Shown here: positions 13,801-25,658 of the stretch, piece after piece
Layout of the letters: each line of letters opens with the position of its first letter
How positions within the stretch are numbered: position 1 is the stretch's first letter
Assembly: GCA_003342895.1 (NCBI GenBank)
Contig: PTFA01000055.1
Coordinates: 2,698,021 to 2,762,020 of the forward strand
Length of the DNA stretch: 64,000 nt
Reading direction: 5' to 3'
Source: Casuarius casuarius
Lineage: Eukaryota > Chordata > Aves > Casuariiformes > Casuariidae
The notes under the pieces: generated by a model
Seen by the model: the letters and a program-made list of their open reading frames with translations, nothing else
Told to the model about the DNA's origin: nothing
The model's database searches: none
Made by a program: the position numbers and the translations under genes

Positions 13801-16130
13801 AGTATCCTTGCTTGAGTACTGGGTCATACAATATTGGGTTCAGTCATGACTTTTGGTATTCTTATCAGCTATCTCCTCATTTTCAGTCAGGAACACATTA
13901 TACACTCCACCTCCTTCTCCAAAACAGAGTTGGTGCCAGAAGTATGTCACGTAAGTACTGATGATCCTCACTCACTTAAACAGCAGGCTGCCTTTCCTAG
14001 GAAGCACAACTTAGTACAAGTTTAAACATCATTGCAGAGTTGTCAACGCCCACACTAAGAACCACCATACTGAAACCAGAGTACGATACTACCCTGAAAA
14101 TGAGCAAGGCAGAATCAAGCCTTTGGATGTAAATTCTTCAGCTCTATCGCCTGTCTTGCACATCATACTGTTTGTACAATGGAAATAATAACTGGGCAAG
14201 GAATCCTATAATCAAAGTAATTCTGCATCCTCAGTGAGAAGAGGCAATGCAGGTCATTGGCAGGGCTGTGCTGCCCACATTGTCTTCATCATTGTCAAAC
14301 ACAGAAATAAATGATGATATAAAAATTCCCCTTCTCAGCACAGTACAGCCGTTGTTTCCAATGTCCATGCTCACGGGATGTCTGAAGATGAGCTGAGCCA
14401 GAGCGACACAGGAGCCCATTGCAGGGCTGGGCACCATCCCTGTCTCTGCCCTGGTGAGGGGAGCTGCGGACGGAGGGGGCAGAGGAGCTGCAGGCTGTCC
14501 CTGTGTCCCCTTGCAACCTGAATCCTCCTTTGAGCTGCAGCCTCACTGTAGGTTTTCCTTACAAGGGCATCTCTCATTTTAAAACACAGTGAATAAATCA
14601 CAAAGCACTGGGACTTCATGTCTGAATTGCCCAGTGGTCATTCTTCGTCAGTGATCGAGAGACGACATCTCTCACTTTAAATAAGTCTCTGGTTCTGCCC
14701 TCAGACCTTTTTCTCCATTTCCAATGTCCCTATCACCTGCAGTCATGCTTGTTTTCCACCTGACCTATGATTTAAATATAGTCAGCTAAAATATATGTTC
14801 CTGCCAGCTGAGATTCTTATTGCTGGTCTGCATACCTTGAAAAAGCTGTGTCACTGCAGTCTTGATCAACACCACACGTTTACAAACCTGGATTTATTTT
14901 TGAAATATGAGTTGATGCTAGCATTTGTCATTAGAGATGGACAATATTTACATTTATTTAAATCAGTTTATTCTGTGAATATTTACATGCGTATAAACAA
15001 TGCATGCGACTGGTGGTGGCAAGATCCTATTCATTATTCAGCACCATTTCCCATCTTTTAAATCTGTGAATATCAGTGTTTCTTGACTTGTAGCAGAAAG
15101 AAGCGGTTAGACTGAAACATATATCACAAAGCACTTGATTTGTTATATGTTATCCTCTGTTTATGTAAGTGTCAGTCAAGCAGATTACAGAACATACTGC
15201 ATACCCCTATAGCTTATAAGTCTGATAGCAAACAGTTAATAACAGCTTGTGAATCATCCATACATCAACATTGTTTCCATATGCTATCAGGCAACTACCT
15301 AAAAATAATTTTACCTGACAAAATCAGATCATTTCTTTAACAAATAGGGAAAGTACTCAAAATGACATTGTGAAATAGTCACAGAAAGTAATTTTACTAA
15401 TTTCGTGCTAATATGATAACTGAGAGTAAGTTGAGTCAATCTACTTTTGCAAGGTAATACACTATTTATTTAATTGGTCCTTTTTCTTTCCCAATAGAAA
15501 ATATAAATGACAATAAAATACACTGAGGAAAAACACTAAGTGTCTGCTGAGACAGATATAACACTCTGCATTCCTCCATCAGCTTATCTGAAAACAGGGA
15601 AAGGGAAATAAATTGAAAAATTAAAGATCAGTAATTCTGTGTTGCTTATATCCAATTTATTAAATGCATAATCCTATTAACTAAATTGATGGCAAGTCTT
15701 GCTCAGCTCTTTGCCAGGCAGAACTCCTTGCTCGCTGCAGGAGGTGCTGCCCGGCCGCGTGGCCCCCAGGTCCGTGCGGCAGAGCGGTGGGTTTGGGTCA
15801 GGGCTGGGAGAATGACTGCCGGATCCCGAATCCCACTCTGATGGCAAATCCTCCTCTTGCTTAGGCTAAGGCACTTGGGCTAAAATTTTTCCCACTAATT
15901 ATGGGTGTTTCCTAGTCTTTAGGGATCTGCCTGGAGCCCCATTCAGACAGCAGCCACCCCCACCATCTCCTGCACTGCTGAATGCTGCAGAGGCCCATCC
16001 TGACTCAATGCTGAATCTCACAACCAAGACTTTTAACTCTCCAGGTCGCTTTTTTATTCCAAATGCATCGCCCGAGATCCCAGATGTCTGGCAGGTGGGT
16101 GTCTCTGCAGCTTAGACATGCAGGCTGGAA
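10860..16130. other. Gene-free unique sequence
   Basis: No gene is supported. An open frame of 160 codons lies on the minus strand at 12095-12577, but its product has no recognisable domain, and a second overlapping minus-strand frame is also open there. A near-perfect splice-donor word (CAG then GTAAGT) occurs at 11385-11393 without a linked coding exon. From about 15.7 kb the GC content rises, with a short CpG-rich patch near 15740-15800. Confidence 0.6.
11703..11703. other. Ambiguous base (N)
   Basis: This is a single undetermined base inside otherwise continuous sequence. Three more single Ns occur at 19015, 22632 and 54478. They look like uncalled or ambiguous positions in a draft assembly, not scaffold gaps, because the flanking sequence runs on without a length-standard N run. 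Confidence 0.95.
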
Positions 16131-16131
16131 G

Positions 16132-16170
16132 GCCTCAGGATCTGATTTTCAGAGGTGCGGGGCCCCAGCA
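16132..16170. repeat. Fragment of archosaur palindromic repeat
   Basis: The phrase tctgattttcagaggtgc (16141-16158) followed by ggggcccc matches one arm of a widespread low-copy repeat of birds, turtles and crocodilians. The family consensus pairs 'cctgattttcagaggtgctgagcac' with its reverse complement. Only one arm is recognisable here. Identification is from memory of the motif. Confidence 0.45.
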
Positions 16171-16595
16171 AAACCACGGGCGGTGCCCTGTTTCCTTGTC
16201 ATGTTCATCTCTTTATCACTCTTTCGCTTGCTCTGCTGGTAACAGCTCCCATGCACAGGAGACCTGAGAGCTTCTGGCTGTGCTCTGCCCTGGCTGGGAC
16301 CGAGGGTTTATCCAGGCGCTGGTGGGGACCAGCCTCCTTCCCGGGCTTGGGGGGTGCAGCTCGGTGCACACGTAGCCTCCCCAAGCCCTGCGGTGGCTGC
16401 ACCCAGCTCTCTCTGGCGGGATTCATCCTTCCCTTTGGTTTCTCACTGGAAACTTGAACGGTAAGAAATGCTAGGAGGTGTTAGCCCGGCTAGAGAACTC
16501 TGGGTAGCTCTGTGGACCTGCATCACGCTGCCTCGACATACCCGCGGTATTTCAGTGGAGGCACTCAAAACTGCAGTCAATACATTTAACGTTAC
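16171..16595. other. Moderately GC-rich gene-free stretch
   Basis: GC content is raised and a few CpG pairs are scattered through it. Frames on both strands stay open (100 codons on plus at 16155-16457, 73 on minus at 16205-16426), as expected from composition. Nothing in the products is recognisable. Confidence 0.5.
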
Positions 16596-16597
16596 CC

Positions 16598-16738
16598 TCC
16601 CTGCCTCAGTTTCCCCACGTTTGAAACGGTGCTATTGCCTCCCACAATGGGCCGTTGTGTTGACTAATGAGTGGACGTCTGTAATGTGCTCTGCAAAGGA
16701 AAGGCGCTGCATACTCCAAGCGCTAAGTATATTCATTT
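16598..16738 (+). repeat. MIR-type SINE remnant
   Basis: The hallmark ctgcctcagtttccccac (16601-16618) is the MIR core phrase 'cctcagtttccccatctgtaaaatgggg'. About 60 bp later, gtaatgtgctctgcaaagg and ggcgctgcata match the tail phrase 'tgtaaagtgctttgagat ... aagcgctatata'. The order and spacing fit a plus-strand amniote MIR. The tRNA-derived head is missing or too decayed to see. Confidence 0.7.
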
Positions 16739-16744
16739 CTTAGA

Positions 16745-18050
16745 ACAAAGCTACTACAAGAGCACAGAACTTGCACTACGTACAGTAGACATTGCTGGCA
16801 TAGTTTTTATTGAGGTTAATATAATATTCATAACACTGCTAAAGGACTTTTGTTGGACAAAAGGATTTTGCTACTGGCATTTATCTATAGAAAAGTTTTT
16901 CTGTTTTATGCCCACATTCTAGCATATAATTATAGTAATAACGTCTGGTCCCTCACTTGAAGTGACTGCTGCCAGTATTATGAAATCATGGCAATGGTTG
17001 TAAAAATAAAAGAGGTCACAACCCCTCCACACACACACACACCCACTCTGTAGCTGATATCAAATAGCTTTGGTGGGAAAATGCAGACCTTTAAACTTTC
17101 TCTACCAAACTCAATGCATTCTGTATTTAACTTATCCTCTAAAACAGTTTGTGTTATAGGAATTTGAAAACTGCATATAACCATGGAAAAAAGTCTGTAC
17201 TTAATTAGCTACTGAGTCCAGCTCGATTTAAGCAAAATAACAACCATTTCTTTGTGCTAACTATTTTTAATGATATGCATTACATGCATCAGCCTGTCCT
17301 TATGCCAAGGCTATTCTAGCATCAACTCCTGCTCCACTGTTCCAGTTTTGGCAAAGAGAAGTACCAGGAAATGTCTGCATGGAGATGCTTTTTCATGTCT
17401 ACCAGGGCAAGAACATTTCTTTCTCAGGAACAAAGCCAATTATCCTAAAATTACAGTGGCATCGAGCAGAATACGTTACAAGCTTCCAGGTGCCTTCTGG
17501 GAAAGCGGGACAGGGAGCTGGAGGAAAGGGAGGAATAGGTAGAAGAGGCTACTGCCTGTATTCTTTGTGGATACTTCTCTAAGTACCACTGCAGTGAGTA
17601 CCCCTTTCTGCACCTTTTTAAGTAGAAGGAGTAGAGAAGGTGTGAGAGAACATGCGCTGGTCCCACAAAGAGGAAAAGCAGAGTGGGCATGAGCTGAGCC
17701 TTTGCACGTTGTAACTAAAGGTGGAACAAGGCACCCGTTTGCAGGAGGGAGCTCCTTGTGTTTGCTTTCTCAGCTGGCTGGACACAACCCACCTTTGCAC
17801 CAGCAGCCGCACAGCCACCGATGTGTGCTGATGGGATGCAGCTAAAACGTCTGCGCAGTCAGGGCACTGCAGCTCCCGCCCAGCTCCCGGGCAGCTCAGC
17901 AAGGCTGGGTCTGGCTGCCAGGCACCTCCAGACACAAAGCAAGGAACCAGCTGCGTCTAGGGCTTTCAGGTGCCTTCCTTTTGGGATGCTTAAACTGAGA
18001 CCTTCTAGCACACCCTGAATGCAGAAAGCATTTGAGCTGCCCCATGAGGA
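16745..18050. other. Gene-free sequence with a short CA repeat
   Basis: No gene is supported. A (CA)n tract of about seven units lies at 17029-17042. Between 17.45 and 18.0 kb several frames are open on both strands for 60-105 codons without recognisable products. Confidence 0.6.
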
Positions 18051-18057
18051 AGCTTGA

Positions 18058-18140
18058 ATTTCATAAGGTGTTTAGAACAAATATCTGAAAATTATGCCCT
18101 TTGCAGGAGGCACTTAAAGTCACTCATCAATCTTACAAAT
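18058..18140. repeat. Fragment of archosaur palindromic repeat
   Basis: The phrases aaggtgtttagaac, ctgaaaattatgcccttt and cacttaaagtcactcat occur in the order found in an old amniote repeat. The remembered consensus runs 'aggtgctgagcac ... ctgaaaatcaggcccctt ... cacctaaagttagtcactc'. The copy is diverged and the boundaries are approximate. Confidence 0.45.
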
Positions 18141-18144
18141 TGTA

Positions 18145-20228
18145 GCTTCAGATTTTCACTCTGGCCGAGAGAAGACAGGATTGAAGATACGGTCAGAGAA
18201 TAAGAAAAGGAATTAGAGATAAATTAAACAAGTGCAAGACTGCTACATTTGATAGCATTTTTCTGATCCCTAAATTCTTCGTATCTAAAGAGTGTTAAAG
18301 GCATTTAGTTGAAAAGTGCAATTCCCAGCATGGCCCTGAGTGGGCTGCATTGTGTTATTTTCTTTGGTGAGGCCTTTGGAGCCAATGGGGAAAAAAAAAC
18401 AACAACAAACTCCTCTAATTTTCAATCTTCTTTAGTGAAAGTGAGAAATAAAGAAGAATAAGTAGTGTGTGTTTGTGGGGGAGAGAAGAGAGCGGGAGTA
18501 ATTTATAGGTTGCCAAAGGTAGAAAAGGTGGTCAGAAGCAGTGATAAAGGACAGAGTTTTTGGAGAATGCTAAGGATGATAAAATCCTCACAAGAATGAA
18601 AGACTGGAGACTTAGATACTCCCTTCTGCTTCTGTGTTTCACTCAGAAACAGGAAGATGTAGAAAATCAGTGCAAGCTGGCCAAAAACAGGTTAAGCTTA
18701 GAGAACAAATCAATAAAGCCAAAAATACGGTGACAGATACTGCTCTTGTTTATCCTGGGGTAAATCTTGAATTATCCCATTGGGACAACTCTGGGTTTGT
18801 CTCAACACAACTGAAAGCAGAATGTGGCCCTTGCACAATATGTCCAGATGTTCCTTTTTTATGACGAAAATGTGACAGATTCAAAGAGATCTCGCAGACT
18901 GATGAAATTCACAGCCTCCACCCTCTCCCCATGTAGCTCTATTCAATTCAACCGAGTTACACCAGAGACAACTAGATTTTTGGCTCATGAAATACTTTTT
19001 TCAATGTTTTAAATNGCAAACCTACTACACAGGATTGTTGGTGCTTTGATTTAGCAAATCAAAGGCTTCCCAGTGTCTTTTACAAAGAGGGCTGATCCAA
19101 GGGGAACCTTCGTGATGTCTAGGACAGCAACATTTTCCTTTGGTTCTTACCTTATCTGCAGTCTGCAGAGGCAACCAACAGTCTGAAGAAGCAAATATTC
19201 CCCCTGTCCCTCCCGGGCATCATGCCAGTGGCAGATAACCACCAGACGTAGAGGTAATTATTCATTATTTGCCCCTTAACTGCCTGGTGCAGGTGTATAT
19301 CCTTTACTTCAGCTGTCTCCCGCTGTAAGGCTCTGACTGGTGATCTCATTTTACGCAGATTCCATGCACTTTGTAAAGAAGCCCAGAGATACAGAAGGGA
19401 TCCATCATTTTACACTCCCATGCCAAATTCTGGCAGTCTATAAGCAGGTGCTCAGACATGCTGGAGATCCAGAAAATCAAGGTAATTACAAAATAAGATG
19501 GATGGTGGGTTTGACTCATTGCACTTCCATGGATGTGTTCATGCTTATCCCAGGATACTGCCCAGACTATACAGTGCAAAGGATCTGGGGAGTGCAAAGG
19601 ACGAGAGGAGTAAACTTGTAGCACCCTGCCATTTCCCTTCCCTGGAAAACCCTTCACATCATGAGGCTGAGGGGGAGTAAGGAACCCTGAGGAGGCCCTG
19701 TCCTGCCTGGTGGTGCGGACAGCTACCAGTACTTGCTGCTGTGTTTTCCACCTTGCAGACCAACACCGGAGCACGCCAGGCTCTGTTTGGGGTCAGCTGG
19801 ACCTTTCCTGGACTTGGAAACTTGTCCATTGGGGTAGGGACGGCTGGGAGACCACATGGCCGGGGCAGCTGTATGGCATGCTGTGATTTAGCCCTTACAT
19901 CCTTCCTCAGATGGTATCCTGTGGTCGGTCCCCAGCATGTAAGTCAAATCTGACACACAAGCTGCAATCTTGGCTAGGCAGCAGGGGCTGTTTCACTGCT
20001 ATCTTCCAAGGAAGATGAGCTATGGATGTTTAGCCCTCCATGCTCCAGCTCTGGAGATCTGAGAGTTTTTTGGTTGTCCTTGCCAGGGAGCTGCCTTTAA
20101 CTCTGTCAGCCCATTTGCTCTATCTTCACTCAAACTTTTCAGTTGTTGGCATAATGCAATTTTTTTACTCTCTCAGCTTTTTAGCCATACAAGCTTCTTT
20201 TCTATGCTTGGTAATTTGTTATTACAGC
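18145..20228. other. Gene-free unique sequence
   Basis: I see no gene or repeat that I can name. A purine-rich part lies at 18420-18600, and a single N is at 19015. The largest open frame (142 codons, minus, 19346-19774) overlaps plus-strand frames and has no recognisable domain. Confidence 0.6.
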
Positions 20229-20231
20229 TGT

Positions 20232-20305
20232 AGGGCCTGATCCTGTCAGATTTGGAGTCCTTAATGGTCCTCAAAATGCCTTTGCTTTCAATAGGCAGCT
20301 CCAGG
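20232..20305 (+). repeat. Fragment of archosaur palindromic repeat
   Basis: The element starts with agggcctgatcctgtcagat (20232-20251) and includes tttgctttcaatagg about 50 bp later. This is the remembered order 'gggcctgatcctgcaa ... cccattgacttcaatggg'. Only one arm is clear. It belongs to the same broad group as the copies at 33.05, 33.6 and 38.07 kb. Confidence 0.5.
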
Positions 20306-20309
20306 ACTG

Positions 20310-22225
20310 GTCTTATCACCTCCAGGTTTGGGCAAGCGAAGACAAAGTGCATAGATGGGCTGTAGCACTTCGGTTACAGGCTTGCTCCTGCAGAAGTCCA
20401 TGACAGACTCCTGTTGTTTTCAGTAGATACAGGTGCAGGCTTCTTCCAACTCTCACAAAAAAGACACCTTCAACGAAAGTTTAACCTCAGCAAGCCAGGG
20501 CACTTCTTTAATTAATAACTAAAAAAAAAAAAAAGTGCATCAGTGAAAAAATTTACTTTTTTTTTGATGATGGAACGAGTGTCCTTGTCCTCCAAGAGGA
20601 GGGGGGCATGCAACTGGGCTCCCCAACATAGTTTTTCCTTCCTGGACCAGAGGGCCAGGGAGAGCCAGGAAGAGCGGCAGAGCTTGTGTGCCAGGGCTAA
20701 TGCCACAACTCCTTTTTCGCTTGCTAACTGCAAATTTCCTCTCAGTTGATCAGTTTGGGCACTTTAAGCTGGAAATAAAACTGGGTGCCCAGCTGGAACC
20801 AGCACCCCCGTAATTTGGGACTGCCTTAACCTCCTGCCCCACACTCACATAGGAGTGCAGCACAGCCTTGCAAACCACACGCTGCATAGGGCACCAGGTT
20901 TAAGCCTGATGCTTTGGGGTGAATTCATTCTAGGCACCATCTATCTGAGCATTTCTCCACCCCTGCCCTTCATCTACTTTTTCTATGCAAAACTGAAGAT
21001 CTTTGGCGCAAGCTCTCTTTCTAGTTACATGTTTATATGGTGCCCCAACATGACAAAAGCGGACCTTGCCTGGGAGTCTAAAGGGGTTTCTGTAACACGC
21101 TCGAGCAGACTGACCAAGAGACATCGCTGGTGAGCACACAGGCAGCTGAAATAAATCCTCTGTGCCATCGCTACACCCCTTTGTATGGCTGCCTAATCAG
21201 CGAACAGCAGCAGCAAAGTCAGAATTATTTAGTACCTCTTGCTCAGCATGAAATATGGAGAGAAACTCAGACACCCAGGGAGAAAAAAGTTGCCCTTGGG
21301 CACAGGCTTTAGATACACAGCAATGAGACATGGGAGGGGGGGACGACACATGACATTGCCTCTGGCCAAAATCTATTTCTCAGGGAAGTGTTCAGCAAAA
21401 CAACAGCCATAACCACCGCAGCGCTCTCTGAATCGTCACAGGACATGATTACACTGATTAGCCTTGAAGTTAAAATCAGGATAAAATGTTTGGATTGATT
21501 CTTGCTAGCGACTGAATACAAGAGACTTATACTGCCCTATATGGTAAAAGTGCAGCTCACATTCAGTGGGAAAATGTGGATTTTATTTTCCTCAGTTGCA
21601 GCGATTAATCCTGTCAGCCCATTTTAACGACACTTTTTGAAAACACACTCTGATCCAGATGTGGTATATTTTTGTGTTCTTTTCAGGGATGCTGGGCATC
21701 TAGTCCGCTTTTAAAATGTATTAACGATGCTCACATAAAAAGAATGGATCTAAAAGATACCGGTCCAATAATTAATTTCTAATATTTTCTAGCATCTCTT
21801 TCAAAATGCCTAAATTTGCTTTATCTCTACAGGATAAGGCTTGTCCACATACCAGGTTTGAAAAAAGATGAAAGATCCTGGCTTGACCTGAAGTTGACCT
21901 TTCTGTACACAAGCTCTGCTATTGTACAGGAACCGAAAGCAGCAGCACTTAGCAAAACCAAACCAAACAAGCACCAAGGAGCCGTCTGGGGGCTGGAGCA
22001 ACCACCCTGCGGAGAGGTGCACTGCCGAGCGCCAGACCCTTGCATCTGCGCACAGCTCCCGTCGGGCGTTTGAGAGCTCAGTCTGAATCCAGACCTCAGA
22101 GCGCGTTTGCAACACTGAACCCCAAAGGGCCCACATTCCTCTTGGACTTTGGAAAACTTCATGTCTAAAGCCAGATCCAAACAACTGTGGTATTAGCCCA
22201 TATCTACAGTTCTGAAGAAAAACAC
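20310..22225. other. Gene-free unique sequence
   Basis: No gene is supported. An A14 run lies at 20521-20534. Overlapping minus-strand frames of 159 and 117 codons at 21810-22289 have no recognisable domain and also overlap plus-strand frames. A homopolymer T16 follows at 22226-22241. Confidence 0.6.
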
Positions 22226-22241
22226 TTTTTTTTTTTTTTTT
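22226..22241. repeat. Poly-T run (T16)
   Basis: Sixteen consecutive T lie on the plus strand. No recognisable retroposed sequence lies on either side, so I treat it as a simple homopolymer. It could be a relic of a retroposon tail on the minus strand, but I see no support. Confidence 0.85.
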
Positions 22242-22837
22242 GAGAGTCAAATTTGCTGTAAGCCTTCTTGGTTTCATCATCCTGAGCAAAGCATGTTCAA
22301 AGCAGGCTGCAACCGCTCAGCGATTGCTGAGGAATTTGGACTTGCAGTTACTTGCAGGAATTTGGATTATTACTCATCCTTTAAATCTGAGACATTTTAT
22401 ATCCATGCAACTCCTAAGTACACAAGCCGCATCAAATTGTGATCCCCTGTAGGTGATTTTTAATGGGTCATGTTATGTGATATGAGGATTTTTCACAAGG
22501 ACATGGGAATATATTTTTGGCTTGCTGGCGTAGTTCCCGCTTTTAAACTATTGATGCTTGGACTCAGTTGCAGGAAGCTGCTGACCGCGCTCCCCCTGCT
22601 TTGCAGAGCCAGCCGCATCTCCGCCGCTGAGNGGAGCAAACCAGGAAGTGATTTTGCCCTTAAGAGCAAATTTCCTCCACGTGAAAAACAAACCACTTTT
22701 TAAAGAATCCTTCTGTCAAAATTGGTCAAGTGTTTGCTGCAAAAATCTGAAAAACAAGTCTCTGCATAAAAGCGTAGAGATAACATAGTTCATGTCTGTA
22801 TTCTGTGGTAAGGGGCAGCTTCAAGGCTGACTTGAAG

Positions 22838-23000
22838 ATGCGATCCACCCCCGTTAAGCGCCACGAGCCTGCAGGTGAGGCTAGAAGACGCCTGGCAGGG
22901 TGCACGGGGTCGTACGGATGCATGTTGCCCCGTGGTGACACCCCGCAGGGCAGGCTGGCCCGGGAGGGCCGGGACACCCACGCGGAGCAAGGGCAGGAAG
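22838..23000. other. Short GC-rich, CpG-containing patch
   Basis: The sequence between about 22838 and 23000 has a dozen or so CpG pairs, for example around cgtacgg and acccacgcgg, within AT-richer surroundings. Overlapping frames are open on both strands. It may be an outlier of the larger CpG-rich patch that starts about 640 bp downstream. Confidence 0.5.
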
Positions 23001-23639
23001 GCCAGCAGCATGACTTGCTCCAGGTCGCCAAGGGCCACCCTTTCTCAGGGCTGCATAAGTAGCTGGACAGCCTCACTGATTTTGATGCAATTGCTTACAT
23101 GAGTGAGATGATCAGGATTTGTCCAGACAAAAGGCCCATTCCTATGCCGAGGTGCACTGCTGGCTTTATAAAGATCTCTGTGTCAAAAACAGTTTTCCTC
23201 ACAGTATTCAGTGCTTTCTTTCCCAGTGTTGGCCAAACCCTGGCCGACCAAGGTACGTAAAAATTACAGATTGAGAGGAAGAGAGCAGCAACCTGACTGT
23301 CTCCAGCTCGCAAGAGCTGCAGCTCGGCTTGCGTGCAGGAGGAAAGGGGTGGTCTCACCATATCAGAAACAGCGCAGCTGCCTCGACTACTGAAATATTA
23401 ACATGCTGCATCAATTTATGTGCTTCCTGAATGGACTATATTTTACTTTTATCAGCCATCTGGTTTTCAGACTTGACATTGGCGGTTTCAGTTCTGCTGC
23501 TAAAATGCACCTTGCACTCAAGAAAATATTTCCTGTTCGGGTTCCTTCCCGGTGGCTTACAGAAACTGCAAGAGACCAGACAGCTTTGGAAACTGTGACC
23601 ACGTCCTCCTTCAGCTGTGCAGCAGCACACAAACAGATG

Positions 23640-24110
23640 CAGCTGGCTACTGCTGCTGAGAAGATGCGCACGTGGGGAAAGCGCTGCCTGCCTTGTCCCG
23701 GACGAGAGCTTCGTCGTCGAGGGGACTCGGCCTGGCCTGCACGGAGACGGGAGGGAAAGCGGTGCTCCTTTTCCCTCCACCTGGCCATGTAAACCGGGCA
23801 AATCATCTCCCTCCCTGTGCCCCAGCTGCGTCCCACCCAACGGCAGGGAGCAGCGCGCCGGCCGCCTCGCGGCTCTGCCGGCTGCGCTTGCCCTGTCGCC
23901 CTGGCCGGGTGGCCCCCAGGCACCCAAGTTGGCCCCGGACACGCTGCGGCCCGTGCCCTGCCCAGGCGTCCCCGCGTGGGCCGAGGTCGGCCCTGCACCC
24001 ACGGCATGGCGTCAGGATGGCCCTGCGCCCTCCTCTGCCGCCCAGCACCCCCCGAGCGGCCCCAGCTTCGCCCCAGGCGCAGGAAGGAGTGGGGCGTCCT
24101 GCAGGAGGAA
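23640..24110. promoter_or_regulatory. CpG-island-like patch without an assigned gene
   Basis: By hand I count about 43 CpG dinucleotides in roughly 470 bp of strongly GC-rich sequence, close to the number expected from base composition. This means CpG is not depleted, unlike the rest of the window. Such patches are usually unmethylated and often mark promoters. I see no TATA box or linked coding exon, so a promoter of a non-coding transcript, an orphan CpG island or a decayed GC-rich insertion are all possible. Six long frames overlap it on both strands (up to 236 codons on minus, 23411-24121), which I attribute to composition. Confidence 0.6.
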
Positions 24111-24139
24111 AACTTGCACATAAATGTGGAGAGAAACCT

Positions 24140-24790
24140 ATTGAAAACAGAGTGACGTTTTCCTTCACCTAAATAAATAAATCAAGCTGACTTGGGCTGT
24201 GGCAGGTAGCTTCACGCACTAAACTGGCCTCCAATTGGGCTGTCTTATTGTGATCAGCCTCTTTGTAAACCATGGGTGATTTCCCACTTGCATCACACTT
24301 AGTTCTTGCTGCTTGGTGACGTTTTATAAATGAATGCAAAAACAGTTATGCTGTTCACGAGGCACTAATTAGAAATCAAGGAAAGGGAACTGTAAGAGGG
24401 GAAGCGCACGCACTTGGAAACAGGCTCATCAATTGATATGTTATAAATCAAATACCATCAGAAAGCTGCATCAAAACAGACTAAGGCATGTACATTACAC
24501 TGCTGTGAAATCAGTGGGAGCAATTTTATTTAGCCAACACTTCATGTGCTTTGGTAAGGCCAAGTGAATAATGTAGAAAAAGCCATCAATAATTTAATCA
24601 TCAATTCCCTGAAACACTGAAGGGATTTAATTATTAAACAAACTCTTTTTGACTAATTTATAGAGGTGGATCTATAATGTGAAAAATTATTAGTCAAATA
24701 ATTTGAGTGACAAATGGCAACAAAACATGATGAATAACTATATCAACAAAGAAATGATGGATGTTATTTGACCACATTTAAACAGTGCAC
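24140..24790. promoter_or_regulatory. AT-rich block with homeobox-type sites; candidate conserved non-coding element
   Basis: This block starts immediately after the CpG-rich patch. It contains two copies of gtgacgtttt (24152-24161 and 24316-24325), which carry the TGACGT core of a CRE/ATF site. It also has many TAAT/ATTA cores typical of homeodomain binding, for example around 24590-24640. An inverted repeat with 10-bp arms is at 24648-24657 and 24689-24698. The texture resembles vertebrate enhancers, but conservation cannot be judged from one sequence, so the function is inference. Confidence 0.3.
24648..24698. repeat. Short inverted repeat, nested
   Basis: The outer arms tttgactaat (24648-24657) and attagtcaaa (24689-24698) are perfect reverse complements. 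Inside them ttatag (24658-24663) and ctataa (24672-24677) form a second pair. It could form a small cruciform or RNA hairpin, or present paired protein-binding sites. Confidence 0.8.
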
Positions 24791-24939
24791 AAATGTATGT
24801 CATTTGTTTCTTAGACATATTTTTGCCCACCACTGAAGCTCTGCTGCTGTGTGCATGTTCACGTCCATCAAACATGCATGCCTTGCACAGTCCAATGTGT
24901 TCATGCTATGTACATGCACACACTGTCTCATGCTGCCAT

Positions 24940-24981
24940 AAACACACTGAAAGTTGTTGAAAACACACTGAAAGTTGTTGA
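24940..24981. repeat. Perfect 21-bp tandem duplication
   Basis: The 21-bp unit beginning aaacacactgaaagttg occurs twice back to back with no mismatch (24940-24960 and 24961-24981). A perfect duplicate suggests a recent event. The copy number probably varies between individuals. Confidence 0.95.
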
Positions 24982-24999
24982 AGCAGCCTAACCAGTGAT

Positions 25000-25655
25000 G
25001 ATGCTTTCTGCCCATCTTCCCCTCCATATTATATTTACATACATGAGGTCTTGATCCGCGCTTAAGCTAATCTTGCTGTTATCAGCTGACACCAGCACGA
25101 GGTGTGAACTCAGGTGGGCGGCGATTCCAGAGTCTGTTTATCCTGAGTAAGTATGCGTTGTATAGCAGATAACACAAAAACTGCCCTGACTAGTATTTCG
25201 TACTGATTTTTACACACACCAAGCAGATAGGGCTGGGCGCGTGCTCAGTGAGACGCCGTTACCTCCTGGGCATGACCTCCAGGATGAACTGGTTGTACCG
25301 TCTGCAATGCGTGACACTATTGGTAAAACAGGCTTCTTTTATCAATAAACAGGAAAAGACTCGGTGCCACAAGCCACTGGATTTGTTGCCCTCTTGTTCA
25401 TCTAAGAGCCAAACCTCTAGCCATGGGTTTAGCCCCGGCCCCCGTGTGAGGGGAGCATCGCCGTGAGTCAGGGCCTCACGCAGAGACCTGGCTAGTGTGG
25501 TGACGACCACGAGACATCGAATCGACCCCGGGAGCAGAGCCCACAGACCAGGCAGGTGAGTGGTATGAGAAGAAGTGGAACAACTCGTGGGGTTTGCAAT
25601 TGCCTCACATCAGCAGAGATGACAAACCACCAGACTGCCTGCTGCCTTGCTGAAG
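25000..25655. other. Gene-free sequence, moderately GC-rich
   Basis: No gene is supported. A consensus splice-donor word (CAG then GTGAGT) occurs at 25553-25561 after a CpG-containing part, but no coding exon ends there that I can recognise. The overlapping frames at 25248-25510 are on opposite strands and have no known product. Confidence 0.5.
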
Positions 25656-25658
25656 TCT

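Noticed and set aside
23411..24121. Minus-strand open frame of 236 codons, the longest in the window
   Set aside because: Most of it lies in the CpG-rich patch where at least five other frames on both strands are also open for 112-188 codons. The product is low-complexity (Arg, Gly, Pro, Ala) with no domain. Composition explains it.
25553..25561. Splice-donor-like CAG then GTGAGT after a CpG-containing stretch
   Set aside because: There is no matching coding exon. A non-coding exon cannot be excluded, but nothing in the sequence supports one.
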